From contig CM053253.1 of NCBI GenBank assembly GCA_028583405.1, forward strand, positions 11,357,112 to 11,421,111: 64,000 nucleotides of DNA. The letters are read 5' to 3'. The translations under genes were made by a program, and so were the position numbers. Position 1 is the first letter of the stretch. Every line of letters begins with the position of its first letter. This document shows, piece by piece, positions 1 through 12,300 of this stretch. This DNA is from Pogonophryne albipinna (taxonomy: Eukaryota; Chordata; Actinopteri; Perciformes; Artedidraconidae). The notes beneath the pieces were generated by a model. The model was not told the origin of the DNA and did not search any database. It was given only the letters and a program-made list of their open reading frames with translations.

Positions 1-905
1 ATCTTGTGTTTTATTTCCAAGCAAAACTAAAAAGCTTAATACAATAACAGGGATGGTTTTTTAAATACTGCATCATATTCTGTATATGAATATATATAAA
101 GTACCTGACTATAGAAGGCATAATAAAAATGGTTGGCTCCAGATCCAGAAGAAAATGTCTGTACAATGAGGCAGAATAAACTTAGATATACTGTAAATAT
201 CTGTTTCTCTTATTTTCTGTTTGATAGAATAATGTCTCACTTCCCCCCCAGTGGAGGAAATTGCATCACATTTCAAAATTGTAGGTACTATGAAAGCATG
301 AAGGACTATGAGATGTATTTCCAAAGCATGTGGCTGTCCCCCTTACTCTAAAGTGGATATTAAAAGATAAAAAGTAAATAAGGAAATCCAATGGTTGGTT
401 TCAGAGATGTCCATTTTTTTTTGATTTAGTTACAGGTCGAGAAAAAATGAATGAATATATCAAGAGTCAGAGCAGAAACTGGAGAATCAGTTGGCAAAAT
501 AAATGGCTTTTCCTCCATAGTCTCTCTTTCAGGTTGCACAATACACACACATGCACACACGCACACACACACGCAAATACGCACGCCCGTCATCATTATT
601 TCATTTGCACTCTGACAACTAAAAATCTGAAAAAAGAAAAAGAAAGAAGTTATATCACTCAAAAGACTCATAGCACTCATTTTTAACTTAGCATTCACAC
701 GTGCATACAGTGAGTGGTGGGATGTTGTTGAGCTGCACGTCGGAGCGTTGGCCTCTGGTTTCTCAAAGTGTAGCTGGTCTTTGCATAAAGTTTTTTTTTG
801 AATCTCCACACTCTTTACCAGCTACTGATAAAGCATCTTCTTTCTTGTATTGGTGTGACAGACTCCAGAGGTTCAGTGCTGCTTCACTGTGACAAGTCCC
901 AAGAT
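1..905 (-). other. ilrun: ilrun 3' untranslated region
   Basis: Sequence downstream of the ilrun stop codon on the minus strand. A possible polyadenylation signal (AATAAA on the minus strand) lies at 10-15, close to the window edge, so the UTR probably ends at or just outside the window. A CA/CG-rich microsatellite lies at about 541-588. Short ORFs here are translations of that repeat and are not genes. Confidence 0.6.
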
Positions 906-3900
906 TTAAGAGTGCCCGAAAGGAAAAGGCTCCTGTATACCCTGTAAGGAAGAGAAATTATTACAAACAGACAGTAGGGCTGCAGGATAATAGAAAACTA
1001 GATAAATGACTGCTAACATTTCTCAGTAGTTTTTATTTGTTTCAATCTGCCTTCCAGACCTGCTGTTCTCCACCTGTCCACCAGGTGTCCTCTGACTGTC
1101 CAATCATCTCCAGCTGTTGAAACACCTGACTCTAATGATCTCATCAGTCAGTCAGTATATAAAACCTGCTCACCAGTTCTTTGCCAATCTGTGTTCTCCC
1201 AATACATGCTTTCTTACAGTAAAGAGGCTTTTCATCTTCTCTGAGAAACTTGGAGGAGCTACTCCAGGATAATTGAAACTACTCTCTTTTGTTATTACTT
1301 AGTGTGATTTTGCCATATTTCAAAAATCTTTGAGACTTCCTCAGTCCTCTGTTAGCGTGGCCTACCAACAGCTCAAGCCTTGACCTCAGTGAATGGAAAC
1401 GCTCTACTGAGCTAATGCTAATTAGCAGCAAGATGCTCTTCTCAGATGACTACCACAAACTTCTATTAAAGATTGCAGTGCTTGAATAAAAAATGTACCG
1501 GTTGGAAGTGAACATGGACGTGAATGGACTATGTGGGAACGACACCACTTCACCAATATTCAAAGACTGGACACGGCTAATGAGCAACATCATGACGGCC
1601 ATGAAACAGGAGGGCTGTGCACCAGGTAATACATCTAATGGCGCATTTCCATTGCAGGGCCTCGCTCGGCTTAGTACGGTATAGTTAGGCCTTGTTAGGA
1701 CTGGCTCACTTTATGCTGTGTTTCCATTACAGTTTAGTAGCTGGGGCAGTAACTATAGTAACGCAGTGTAGGCGGAGCCGTGACGTCATCTTCAATTCGA
1801 AACACAAAACCAACATCAGCCGTTAGCTGTTAGCACTCAGAGCTCCTCATATCTGTTCAGAAACTAGACAAAAGTTAAACAAGTACAAACCACAGACTGT
1901 CTGTGTCATGGTGAATATAGTCGCTGGTTTATTTATGTCTGTATAGGCCGTTGTTGTGAGTGTGGACGGCCGGAGCATATACCGCGTTAGCTTAGCCGAT
2001 CTTCATTCAGAAAACACGCATTTTAAAAGGATTTTTGCCTGCCGTCTGTCTGCAGACTTGTGAAAGCATTAATTCATGGTTTTTACTAACCGGTATCAGC
2101 ATGTTGTTACTTCGGCATCATTTTGAAACGTGTATTACAATTAAATCACGGTCAAATATGTTCATCTTGTTGTAGTTGTAGCCCCCTTGCCTGCGATTCT
2201 CTCTCTAGTTTAGCATACTCAGCCCGACTCAGCCTGGTTGTTGGCCCGCTAAGAACCTCGATTTTATGGGGCCAGAAAAACTGTGAAATAGTACCCGCTA
2301 GCCGGTACTACGCTAAGTGGAAACGCAACCAAAAACGGCGCTTAAACCTCGATGTAGTGGAAATGCGCCATAAGTGAACCTGCAATCATCTAACCTTTCT
2401 GGATTTTTTTTCCATGTGTGGACTGCCTTCTCGAGCCTGTCTGTGAACTTCTCTTCAAACGTCAGTTCAGCTGTTACTCTAAATATAGATTACGTGCTGT
2501 TGCAACACACTTAATGTGTTAAACTTATACTTGAAGAGGTTGTGCTTTAAAAATGACTGCCTTTTAACTAAAGGAGAGAACTGATCCACCTGAGTTTTAT
2601 GAGCGGTTTAGTTTTAAATGTGGAGTTACTAACTATAAATCTTGCTTTGCTAAACTGGGACAAGAACTAAGATAACAATGATTCCTTAGTGGAATGTAGC
2701 ATTAGTCTTAGTCAAAACATCGGAGGAATAAACCTCTTTGCAGCTTAATATGTTAAAGAGTATAAGCATCCAAATAATTATCTAATGTTGCCACCCTGAG
2801 AATTTTGGATAACTTATTGTTACAGATTTAACCTCAGATTAATAAAAACATCATTTGGTATTCCTTTAACGATTTTTAAATTTATGTTTAACGTGCATTC
2901 GAGAAATATCCCGATACTTAATGTTCTATATGTGGCAACCAGGTTCTAGAGCTAGAAATGTAAAGAAATCAACCACGATTCACATGTCTGGAGAACCCTC
3001 CTGTCTTACCTGGTTATAAGATACTACTGATAGATTGCTTTGTAGACTGTTTGCTACTAGATCCACAGAGTTGTGTGAAAGTCCATTCTGATCTTCCTGC
3101 AGCTGGTTGGGGTTTCCCTGCCAATGTTCCTCTGGGCCTCTGTGTCCGCTGGCATCGTGCAGGCTGTTGTTGTTGCTGTTGGGGCACTTGCTCTTCTCTG
3201 GAGAGGCGAAGGGGTTGTAGTCGCCCTCCAGAGCGCGGTGAGGCTGGGTGTTGAACTCTGCTTGAAAGGAGGAAAGCTGCTGTGTAACGCCGAGGAGGCC
3301 TCCAACTTCCACACTCAGGATCACCCAAATGACATCTGTCAAAGGAAGCAAAACGCACGGTATGATACACATAGCCACTAACAGTCTGCCACTCTCAAAG
3401 ATGTACCTAAGTGTGTAAGGTTTAAACTAATTGCCAAATAATTATGCTAACGAGTCTGAAAATACAAATGATCCTGTAACATGTCAAGTGAAGCTGGACC
3501 ACACACCCACAATATCCTCCAGGTCTGCAATTCTTCTCTATAAAAGTCACTAGGAGACTGATGATGTTAAAGTGACAAATGATCTCTATGTGGAGTTAAT
3601 GAAACATTAAGGCCAAGTATAATGTTTAATTGAGTATCCCTCTATAAATAGGCTTGAGGGACTTCCTGTTGGGATCCATCACACACATTTAAATTTGCAG
3701 GAGGATGTAAATCAAGTAAATGAATGACTCTTAATGCATTTTTTGTGTGCTGATGGGAAGGCCATTCAATCATTGGTTATAGTTTCCACTAAAGGAAAAG
3801 CACACCAAATGATGTTATTTCATTTAATCGTTTATTTGAATAGGGACAATGCACATTAATGAACACTTTAGACAAATAATGCTTCAAGTGTAAAAATGCC

Positions 3901-6900
3901 GGATTTTAGCCTTGAGCTAATTTAAATCTGTAGTCGCTGACATACAACATATAAGAACATGACATTTGTAAACATGGCAAAAAATAAATACTTGATATGC
4001 GCAAGAGCAGCACACACAAGTATTTACCACATGGCAGTACACTATAGCAGCAACGACATTAAGTGCAAGAGATGATACAAGAGATGCATAAAGTGCAAGA
4101 GGAGATACCCCTGTGTTGAAGTGCATTTAGCGGTGATTGCACGTCTGGTTGTTTCTCAACCATTCTTTGAGTTGTAGCACTTATTTTAAATAACAACCGT
4201 TGTCCCCTGCTGTTAACTACAGTGATTTGTGAAATTTTGGCAGCTTAGTTCCAACTAAGGACTTTTATTTGTCAACTGCTGTATTCTTGTAGTCTATACA
4301 AATGTTTTAAAAGCTCAAGGTGACCTAACCAAAAAGCTTAATTTTGTCTGCCTACAAGTCCAGAAACCAAAAATAGTCTGTTTGTAAAAGGATATAAAAA
4401 AGCAATGGCAACAAAACTCACATGGAGAAGCGTGTGAATGTTTGGAAGTGTTGCTATAAAAGGAACTGAATTGCTGAAGACATTATCAAAGTAGGGGTCA
4501 ATAATACTTCTGTTGATAGACTAACTAATAAATTCCATATTGCAACAATTCACATTTGCTTTCTAGTGTAAAGCTCTCTGTCCTCACCTCCAAAGTACAG
4601 TCCGGTGGCTGTGCACATCCTCCACTGGCCCTGGTACATGCCAGGAGTCGCAGGGCTCTGCATCTGAACACTGACATCAGCCACCTCCTGAGGGTCTAAA
4701 GACCGCACCATCACCATGTTTACATGACCGAACTGATCTCCTCCGACATACTTCAGACAAACACCGGGAGGCCAGGACTCTGGACCTGGAACACACACAG
4801 AGAATGTGCTGAACTTGGCTTGAAATGTGAGTCTTGTTTTTTTAATTCATAAAGCTGGCGTCACCTCTGATCTATTATCCCAGCACTCACCTGTGTTCTG
4901 TACTCGCCAGGTCTTCGTGAAAGGTGTGTCTGGTGGAACTGATTCTCCCTCACCAATAGTCACGTCACTCACAAAGGACATGCACGGCGCGCTGATGTTG
5001 GGACTCTCAAAGTCATAGTAGGCTCCGATGGCTGCTTGTAAATTCCTGTGACATTAGAAGACAGAAATCCAGGTGATCAGTACAGATATAGATTCTCAAT
5101 ATGAGTATAACATATGATTTGTGTAGAAGAAACTCTATGATTTGTCTGCAGTATGCACAGATATGACACATTTAGTAGCTAGTTTATTTACGACATTTTC
5201 AGCACGATAAAATACGTTATTTAATAAGGATTACATTCCAGCATATCAAGGGTTTTACTAATGCGCCCTTTGTTTGTGAAATGTAGGTCATATATTTTAT
5301 TAATCAACTTTTGGTCTATAACTGTCAAACAGTGAAAAATCACAATTTCCTTAAGCCTAGTGTGAATTCTTGATATTGCTTGCTTTGCCCAAACACAAAT
5401 GTATCTACAAACTACAATAACATTAATCTAAATCCTCAGAATATATCCAGCAATTGCACATGAAGAAGTTTAGTACATTTCTGCACTGAACAATACAGCT
5501 ATTCAATCTTTTAAAAAAGCATATATTGTACATGTAATGGTATATTTTTATACAATTATTTACATCTTTTTTCTGTTCTATTATTCTATACAAATGTAAT
5601 TGTCAACATTATTTCTGACATTTAACAAACTATATCAATAAATGGTTTTAGTCTTATACCCAGGAGTCTACAGTTTACTGCTAAACAAAATGGAAGCTTT
5701 AGTTATTCAAGTCTAATTTAAACAAATAATTGTCTTCACTCAAATTACAAGCCACTCAAATTGGAAACCACAAGGACGCACGTACTATAATACTTTTATA
5801 TTAAAAATAATTTGACATTTTTGAGATTGGGTTGGTGCAATATATTGAGGTAAACGGATGCCTGCAGACCCAGAGAGATTGCGAATGGGGGCTTCCCGTG
5901 ACATGCTGGTCATCCATAAAGCAGCCGTTTTTATTTTTAGAAAGCCCGTTGCAGAGGAGCCATTACCCGTCGTCACGTGTTACTACTACAGCCTGCACTG
6001 TTGTCTTCCATGGAGCTGCATTAGCTTAACACTGCATCTCCGCAGAGACATTTATCCAAGGCAAGACTTCAATATGACCTTTGCGTCCCTTGCGCATCGT
6101 TTTTCACTAGTTTAATTTAATCAGTGTGGCAATGGAAGACGCAGCTTGAGTGTTCGTAGTGTTTTATTAACACATTATAATGCATTGTGTCCAGGGTTGC
6201 ACAACAACCACATGAGCTTTGAGCACTAGGTGGGAAGGTTACGTAATAAAACGGCAGCGATCTCCACTGTGATTATCGTCGAGTGGCAGACATAACGTTT
6301 GATCACCATGGCTGCTGATAACGTAAAGGTGTTTAACACAATAAGCAATGCAACGACTGAGAAAATCAGTTGTACACTTTTAATCATCAGTTCAGTGACG
6401 AGTTCGGTGCCTAGCTTTGCATAACAGCAGAGGTGGAAGAAGTACTCAGATCTTGTACTTAAGAAAAGTAGGAATACTCTGTTACAAGTCCTGCATTCAA
6501 AATGTTCATCCAATAAAAGTACAGAATCAGCATCCAAATACACTAGTAAGATCGAAGTAGTCATAATGCATATTGACCAATTTCGAAATGATGTACTGTA
6601 TATCATGTTATTATAATTACATTATTGTATTTACTGCCGAGTGGTTTGTGAATTTAGTCCAGGTGTAACTAAAGTCTTAAGTGTTTATATTGTATATCAT
6701 TAATCCAAATCTGCATAGTAACTTAAGGTCAGATTAAATGCATGTAGTGGAGTAAAAGAGAAAAAGCATCAAATGAAGATAGGCCTTGTGTTGTAAAGCA
6801 ATAGTACCTCATACTTGTAAGTACAGTACTTGAGTAAATATACCTGGTTACTTAACACCACTGCATAATAGTGATGGCCAACCTACAATTCCTATTGGCA

Positions 6901-7464
6901 ACCACCACATTCACAATAAAACACTTAATTTCCATTCAAACATCCCACCCGCTTTAATGTGAACTCGTTTGTTAGTTAATGTTTATGTTTGGAGTATCAT
7001 TTTGTGTCACAATACCTGCTAAACTACCTTTTTACCGTCCCTAAAGGCAACCAAAAGTGGCAAACATGGTGACTCAGCTAACGCTAGTTACGTTACTACA
7101 GCGTCGTATCGACGTTACAAACCTAACGTAAAGCCACCCCCTCTGTCACAATGAACAAAAACACTACCTTGTGGTTTACTTTAATGTTTTAACCGATGAA
7201 ATATAAGTTGTACTGTGAAATCCCCTTGTAGAAAGCTAGCTAGTTGACAGTAATATCTAGCATGAAGCGCACAGCAGGCCCCACGAGTCCTCGGGCTCAC
7301 CAGTTGGTCATGTCCAGAAAGAAGGCGCATCCGGCGGGGTTGAGCTGGAAGCCGAGCAGCCGCTGAAACTCCGTGATTAAGATGTCTTTGTCTGTTGTTC
7401 CCAGGCAGCTGAATTTCTGCATGAGCTCCTGGTCCAGGTCTATGTCCAGTTCCATGCCCTCCAT
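906..7464 (-). CDS. ilrun: ILRUN (C6orf106), UBA-like and NBR1-like domain protein
   Basis: Five coding exons, all with GT-AG borders and matching phase: 7301-7464, 4891-5045, 4588-4785, 3010-3335 and 906-941. They total 879 nt (292 residues); the human protein is about 298. The start ATG is at 7464 and begins MEGMELDIDLDQELMQKFSC, nearly the human N-terminus. Residues about 15-65 form the UBA-like domain. Residues about 75-185 form the NBR1-like beta-sandwich, with the conserved WPPGVCLKYVGGDQFGHVNM stretch. The tail is low-complexity and ends in a tiny exon encoding GIQEPFPFGHS, comparable to the human GLHGPYPFGQS end. From family knowledge, ILRUN dampens IRF3/p300-driven antiviral and inflammatory transcription and influences lipoprotein metabolism. 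The last exon is only 36 coding nt, so simple ORF calling would run past the donor after residue Q281. It is transcribed away from bltp3a. Confidence 0.95.
1047..1630 (+). repeat. Possible LTR/retroelement fragment in ilrun intron 4
   Basis: Around 1080-1210 the sequence resembles the promoter half of a teleost LTR: CTGACTC/CATCAGTCAGTC stretches, then a TATA-like box (GTATATAAAA at about 1156) and C/T-rich sequence. A short open frame begins at 1493 (MYRLEVNMDVNGLCGND) and is cut off by the Harbinger-like element at 1639. No matching second LTR, primer-binding site or pol domain is visible. This is inference from texture only; it could be plain intron. Confidence 0.25.
1639..2370. mobile_element. 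Non-autonomous Harbinger-like DNA transposon (MITE)
   Basis: The element begins TGGCGCATTTCCATTGCA and ends with the imperfect inverse (TGTAGTGGAAATGCGCCA). It is flanked by TAA at 1636-1638 and TAA at 2371-2373. A 3-bp TWA target duplication is the PIF/Harbinger signature. The 732-bp interior holds further inverted pieces (GGTACTACGCTAAGTGG and TTAGTACGG types) but no transposase frame. It lies in ilrun intron 4. Confidence 0.75.
3336..4587 (-). other. ilrun: ilrun intron 3 with a possible retroposon tail
   Basis: The intron is bounded by GTGAGG after 4588 and GACAG before 3335. At about 3815-4135 there is AT-rich sequence with a TTTATTTGAATAGGGACAATG block and repeated AGTGCAAGAG pieces. 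Read on the minus strand, this looks like the 3' end of a dispersed fish retroposon (low certainty). Nothing is recognised in the remainder. Confidence 0.4.
5046..7300 (-). other. ilrun: ilrun intron 1
   Basis: Bounded by the donor GTGAGC after 7301 and the acceptor TCACAG before 5045. It is AT-rich and contains the hAT MITE at 6428-6863. No other gene or RNA is recognised. Confidence 0.75.
6428..6863. mobile_element. hAT-type MITE (CAGAGGTGG family)
   Basis: The left end is CAGAGGTGGAAGAAGTACTC and the right end is GTTACTTAACACCACTG, a partial inverse. The flanking 8-bp direct repeats are CATAACAG (6420-6427) and CATAATAG (6864-6871), with one mismatch. An 8-bp duplication is typical of hAT. 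The body is full of GTACTT/AAGTAC repeats, a motif very common in teleost genomes. No coding capacity. Confidence 0.75.
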
Positions 7465-9335
7465 CTTCCGATTCGCCCGGACAGAAACAGGGGCTTCGCG
7501 TCCTAATTTAGTCCGAGGCCTCGACTTGTCATAACAAACTCAACACAACAGGGCCGAGTGCGCATGTCACATGATTCAGTTTCGCAGCTCAGCCTATCAG
7601 CCAGCAGAGTGGTGATGACCCTCTGGAGCCAGCCTTTAGGAGAGAAACTTTCAGGTTAATCATGGTATTATTTTTGTGGTAATTATTACTCGATAATACT
7701 CCCTCGTTCTGTGTTGATTTATTATGATTTCCAAATACTTTAAATCAAATAAATATATGTAAACCCTTCAATAGTGTTTTAATGTCAGAGTTTATAGATC
7801 TACTGTATATGTTCTACTTTTTAATGCTGCTTTAATTCTATTTTGAGATGTTTCAAATTATAGTATTGTTTATTTCTACTCTTTAATTTCTATTTATGTG
7901 CAATGCCGTGTTTTATTGCTCCTGTGGGGATTGCCCACAGTACGTATTGTAAGTCGCTTTGGATAAAAGCGTCCAACAAGTGACATGTAATGTAATATAA
8001 ATTATATATTCAAGTTATTGCTTTTGTAATGCCTCTTAGGTTGTCTGTTTATCTTAAAAAAAACGAAACGTTTTTTCTTCTCACAATGATCAGTATAAAG
8101 GTGGATTTATGTTTTTTGTAAATTCTTCGTGTTCCAAACACAACATATTTCAGTGTTGAACTTGTACTTTGAGTCCATCCACTTTATAAACAATAATAAC
8201 TTTATCCATAGTTTAGTTAAGTACTTAATATTGTCTTTACTACTTTTCTTGATTATATTGGTTCCCCTGTGTCACGTCTACAATGTTCACTATCATTCTA
8301 AAAGGTTTCTGTGTTGTCTTAATGTCACTTATTAGGGTTGAGTTCGATAAACTACAATGAAGAGATGGGGGAGAAAAAACGATTATTGGTTGTAAAATAT
8401 TGTGATGACCCTTTGCAGAATAATGTTTCCTTTATAATATAATGTTTCCAATATGGTATTTTTACAAGGGAAGAATGTGGTGTGATATCAGTTCGACCTG
8501 TTTAACGTGTTCAATACACCTCTACTACGTCCTACATGGCCAGGTAAAATATTTCAGGTATAGCCAGGTTTCCATCCCAAGGTATTTCACATTTAAACCT
8601 AACATTCAGATGATTTGCAAAAAGAAAAATAATGTTACTGCACAATGTTAAGGTATGTTGAGTACCCCATGTTAAGTTGGGTGTATGGCACTCTGCATGG
8701 GGGTCTTAAAATGATATCAGATTAAGTGACCTCAATTAAATGATCACGATATATAAAGTTTAGTTTGTTACAAAATGCATCAGTTTCACTCATATTATAT
8801 ACATTGTCGAATCTATAATAGTTAATTGGTTGTTTTTTAATTATAAATCGTACCCTCTGAAAATGTGTTTGATCTAATATGTTTTTCTTGTGTTGCTCTT
8901 TCACATAGAACAGAGATGCCATTTGAAAAAAGGTTTTAAATATAGATACATTTTTCACTCGGATTAACTGATTTAATGTAGGTAATAACACACAACCTCC
9001 ACTTTATCATTGCATAATTGCAAGTATTATTAGCTTGGATGCAGAAGTAGTCGTGATTGCTGTGATTTTCTGCTCTGTTCTCCCCGCAATATCCAGCAGG
9101 TGGCGTCAATGTGTCGTTAAAGCCCTTGTGTTGTTTTTTTTGGCGTGTGTGTGTATGTGTGTATTTGTCAGACAGAGAGAGGGGGGGGGGTGAGTGAGTT
9201 GCTGTCCGGCGTTTAGCGAGGTAGCAGCGGCTAGAAGGATGCACAGAGCTCGGGCTGTGTATAATAAAGAGGTGCCTGCAGGATAGTGTTTGTTTTATTT
9301 ACTGCTGTTTCTGCACGACAAGGACGCCAGCAGAA
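7465..9335. promoter_or_regulatory. Intergenic region between divergent ilrun and bltp3a
   Basis: The two genes start head to head here. The ilrun 5' UTR and promoter probably lie at 7465-7620. The bltp3a 5' UTR lies upstream of 9336, near a CpG-richer stretch (9200-9330). A GT microsatellite (about 9143-9165) and a run of ten G (about 9181-9190) precede it. A LINE-type tail sits at 7905-8000. From 8000 to 9080 the sequence is AT-rich with no recognised gene. No snrpc-like zinc-finger frame is present. Confidence 0.55.
7905..8000 (+). repeat. Fish LINE/SINE 3' tail
   Basis: The block TAAGTCGCTTTGGATAAAAG followed by CATGTAATGTAAT is the familiar 3' end of an abundant teleost L2-type retroposon. 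The upstream part is not recognisable, so the copy is severely 5'-truncated. Confidence 0.6.
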
Positions 9336-12300
9336 ATGGCCGGATTAATCAAAAAGCAGATTCTGAAACATTTGTCACGGTAAGTGTCATCTTTGGCGTT
9401 TTGTGTTAGCCAGTTAGCCCGGCTGGATGATGTTTTAACGTTACTGCCCAACACACAGCCAGCCACAGTCTGCTAGTATTTGCTATCAAACGTGAAGCTA
9501 GCTACATTGATTTACACACTGGTTACCAACTAGTTTAACGCTACATGTTAAACAGGCACATGAGAATAACGTGATGAGTTAACTTGACAGGGACAGTGAA
9601 CGCAACAAACCCGAACGGGATACAATTAAATTACTTTCACAACTGAATGCATGTGTTCTTAGTACTGTTATGCTTCAGACTGTCTTTAATAGCTTTTATA
9701 AGCTATATAAAATGGGCCTCACATCTGTCATTATTGTACCCCTCGGTTTACTTAGACACATAACGTTTAAGGGTCCAGGGTAGGGGTGGGCGATATTGAA
9801 AAATATATTATCACGATATTTTTCAAGCAGTATCACGATAGACGATATATATATATCACGATATTTTTTCATGTCGGTTATTATGGTTATTTTTCAAGTT
9901 ACTTAACAGTACAAGCACCTACAAGGTAACAGAAACTAAAACAAAAAGGAGTAACAGACCAAAATAGCATTTCAAGCTGGTTTTATTTCTGAAATGAATC
10001 CCTGAATGAACAATTCAACATTTTGATATGGCTTCAAGGCACAGTTTCTCAGTATAAAAATGAAGTTTCTGAGGTAGCACTATCAGTGAACATCAATAAA
10101 CATGAAAAGGAGGGTAAAACATAACTAAGTAAAACATAAAACATCAATGAGGAAATGTCAGTGCCAAACAATTAAAATGTAAACTTTAGACTTGAAGTGC
10201 AATAAAAGACTTTAGCATAACTGAAGGGGAAAACTATATAAATACCTTATTGATAAAATAAAATATAAGCCAACAGAATCAAACAAGACAATAAATAAAG
10301 TGTCATAGTGTCCGCTGTCATAGCCCCCTGCGCCGCGCACGGAGAGCCTCTTCCCCTCCCACTCCCCCAGCCTCACCTACTGATTTTAATTTCACCATAT
10401 ATCAAGCCCGATCGATTTCACAAGGTCAGCGCACCTCTGCTTCCGTGTTGGTAGTTCAGTCCGAGTTGTTTGAGTGAGCAACACACTCTCACTCCATAAT
10501 CGTCCAGGAGCGACGTTTGGTCAGTGTCCGTGGCGTGCAGTTGTGACGCTCCTAGGCTCCTTCAGCTTCATAAAGGGACGCAAATAGCTTTCAACTGATT
10601 GCAATGTATTCCCATCTGCGGCGGGATTTGACGCTCATGGAATCACGGCATTCGTTTGTGTCGGCTGCCCTTAAAGGCAATGTGAGCGTCCATTCTCATT
10701 GGATAACGGAGAATTGTACACCCGGAAGTAAGTATTCCCCTTACTGTCGATTGATTTTACAGTGATATCTGCACTACTCATCGACTAAAAAACACCAGAT
10801 TATCCTTGTTAATTACACAACATTGATTGGTTTAAATTGTGTGCCATGCTTTTGTATTTTTCCCCTTCGATTCGGAGAAACAAATATTTTTTCGGAGTAA
10901 AGGATGGCAGAAGACACTACACTACCCAGAATCCCCAGCTATCATTTGGACTACACCATGTGCTCTGTTTGACAAACCCCGTTTTTTTTCACCATTCATT
11001 CCAATGGCTGGGGTCTATGTTACGTGATCTTCAAATTTCTCCCTGCAGAAAAAAAAAACATGGCCGAACTTCGTTTTATTCTCGGTGGAAAATGCCTATT
11101 TTAAAGTTAGTTAGTTTTTTTTTTTTATAGTTTTTTTTTTTTAATCACGATAGATACGATATCTCTGAAAAAGCATATCGTGGAGACCTAATATCGTCAC
11201 GACGATATATATCGTCATATCGCCCACCCCTAGTCCAGGGCATCATAATTACTTTACAATAGAAACAAGTAGCATATTAGATCATCATTATCACTCAACT
11301 CCATTCATCTATCTATTTATAAGGTTACTATAGATTTCTTATACACAGTAAAGCTTAACACAATGCCACTTCCTCAAGGAGAAATACACATTTTCTTCAT
11401 GGATAGGTTATTAGAGGAAATATTTTAATAATCTAGCCTATCTAGGGCGAAAATATATTCATCCCCAACTCAGAGTAGTCAGTTATGTTCCTGTAGTCCC
11501 ATCAATGTCATCATTCAGCAACATGTATTCAATCTGACACCATAATGTACATGGGCATATTTTGTATTCCTGTCACCTTCAGCATCCTCTCCAGAGCTGA
11601 CTGCTCCCCTTCTCTATACCTGCTCTTACTTCCTCTTTTTGTGATGCTGCCAAGACATGTGCACACTATGTTAGCTCCTTTTTAGGTTTTATTGCATCAG
11701 AAATGGTGAGCTGCTGTTAGATTTTACTGCTGAAAGTTGTTAAGAAATACATTTGGGACGGAGAGCATAGTCGGTATGTGTTGAAGGTGTATCTTACTCC
11801 AGTTGGATGATCTTCTATTTGACCAACTCTTATTCTCCTTCCCTGTGTTGTCTCTGACACTGAATAATTAAAACAAAATTGTCACAGTAGGTCGGACACA
11901 CTGGACACAGACTTGGTCAGTAGAAATGCGAGCACATAGGATTAAAGTTATTGAATTGATAGTCTATGCATAGATTCAGTTGGTCTTCGTGTAGCGTTAT
12001 TTGTAAAGCAGGTACCCAGGATGTAGACAAGATCACATCCAATTTAACCCAGGCCTTCCTACATGCATTCTTATGGCCATAATGTCTATCTATAGTACAA
12101 CGCCACTGTGTTAAACGCACATATAATGGACTTCTCAAACTAAATTGACAATTTCTATGGATATTTTTTGTGTTAATCGGATAAAAACGGCATAGGTTTT
12201 TAATTTTGAAACCAAACAGTTTTACTTTAGGCAAAACGTGTACAATGCACTCCTTCTTGCCTCAGATAAGCTGTGGGGTTTCTGTACTCTTTGAACAATG

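Larger units (their letters stand above)
942..3009 (-). other. ilrun: ilrun intron 4
   Basis: The minus-strand donor GTAAGA follows 3010 and the acceptor TTACAG precedes 941. The intron contains the Harbinger-like MITE (1639-2370) and the possible LTR fragment. Nothing recognisable is seen from 2374 to 3009. Confidence 0.8.

Noticed and set aside
447..809. Open frames on both strands near 450-810
   Set aside because: They translate the CA microsatellite and lie in the ilrun 3' UTR.
2980..3009. Direct stop of ilrun after VRQEGSPDM
   Set aside because: A GTAAGA donor follows residue Q281, and a small exon at 906-941 restores the conserved C-terminus.
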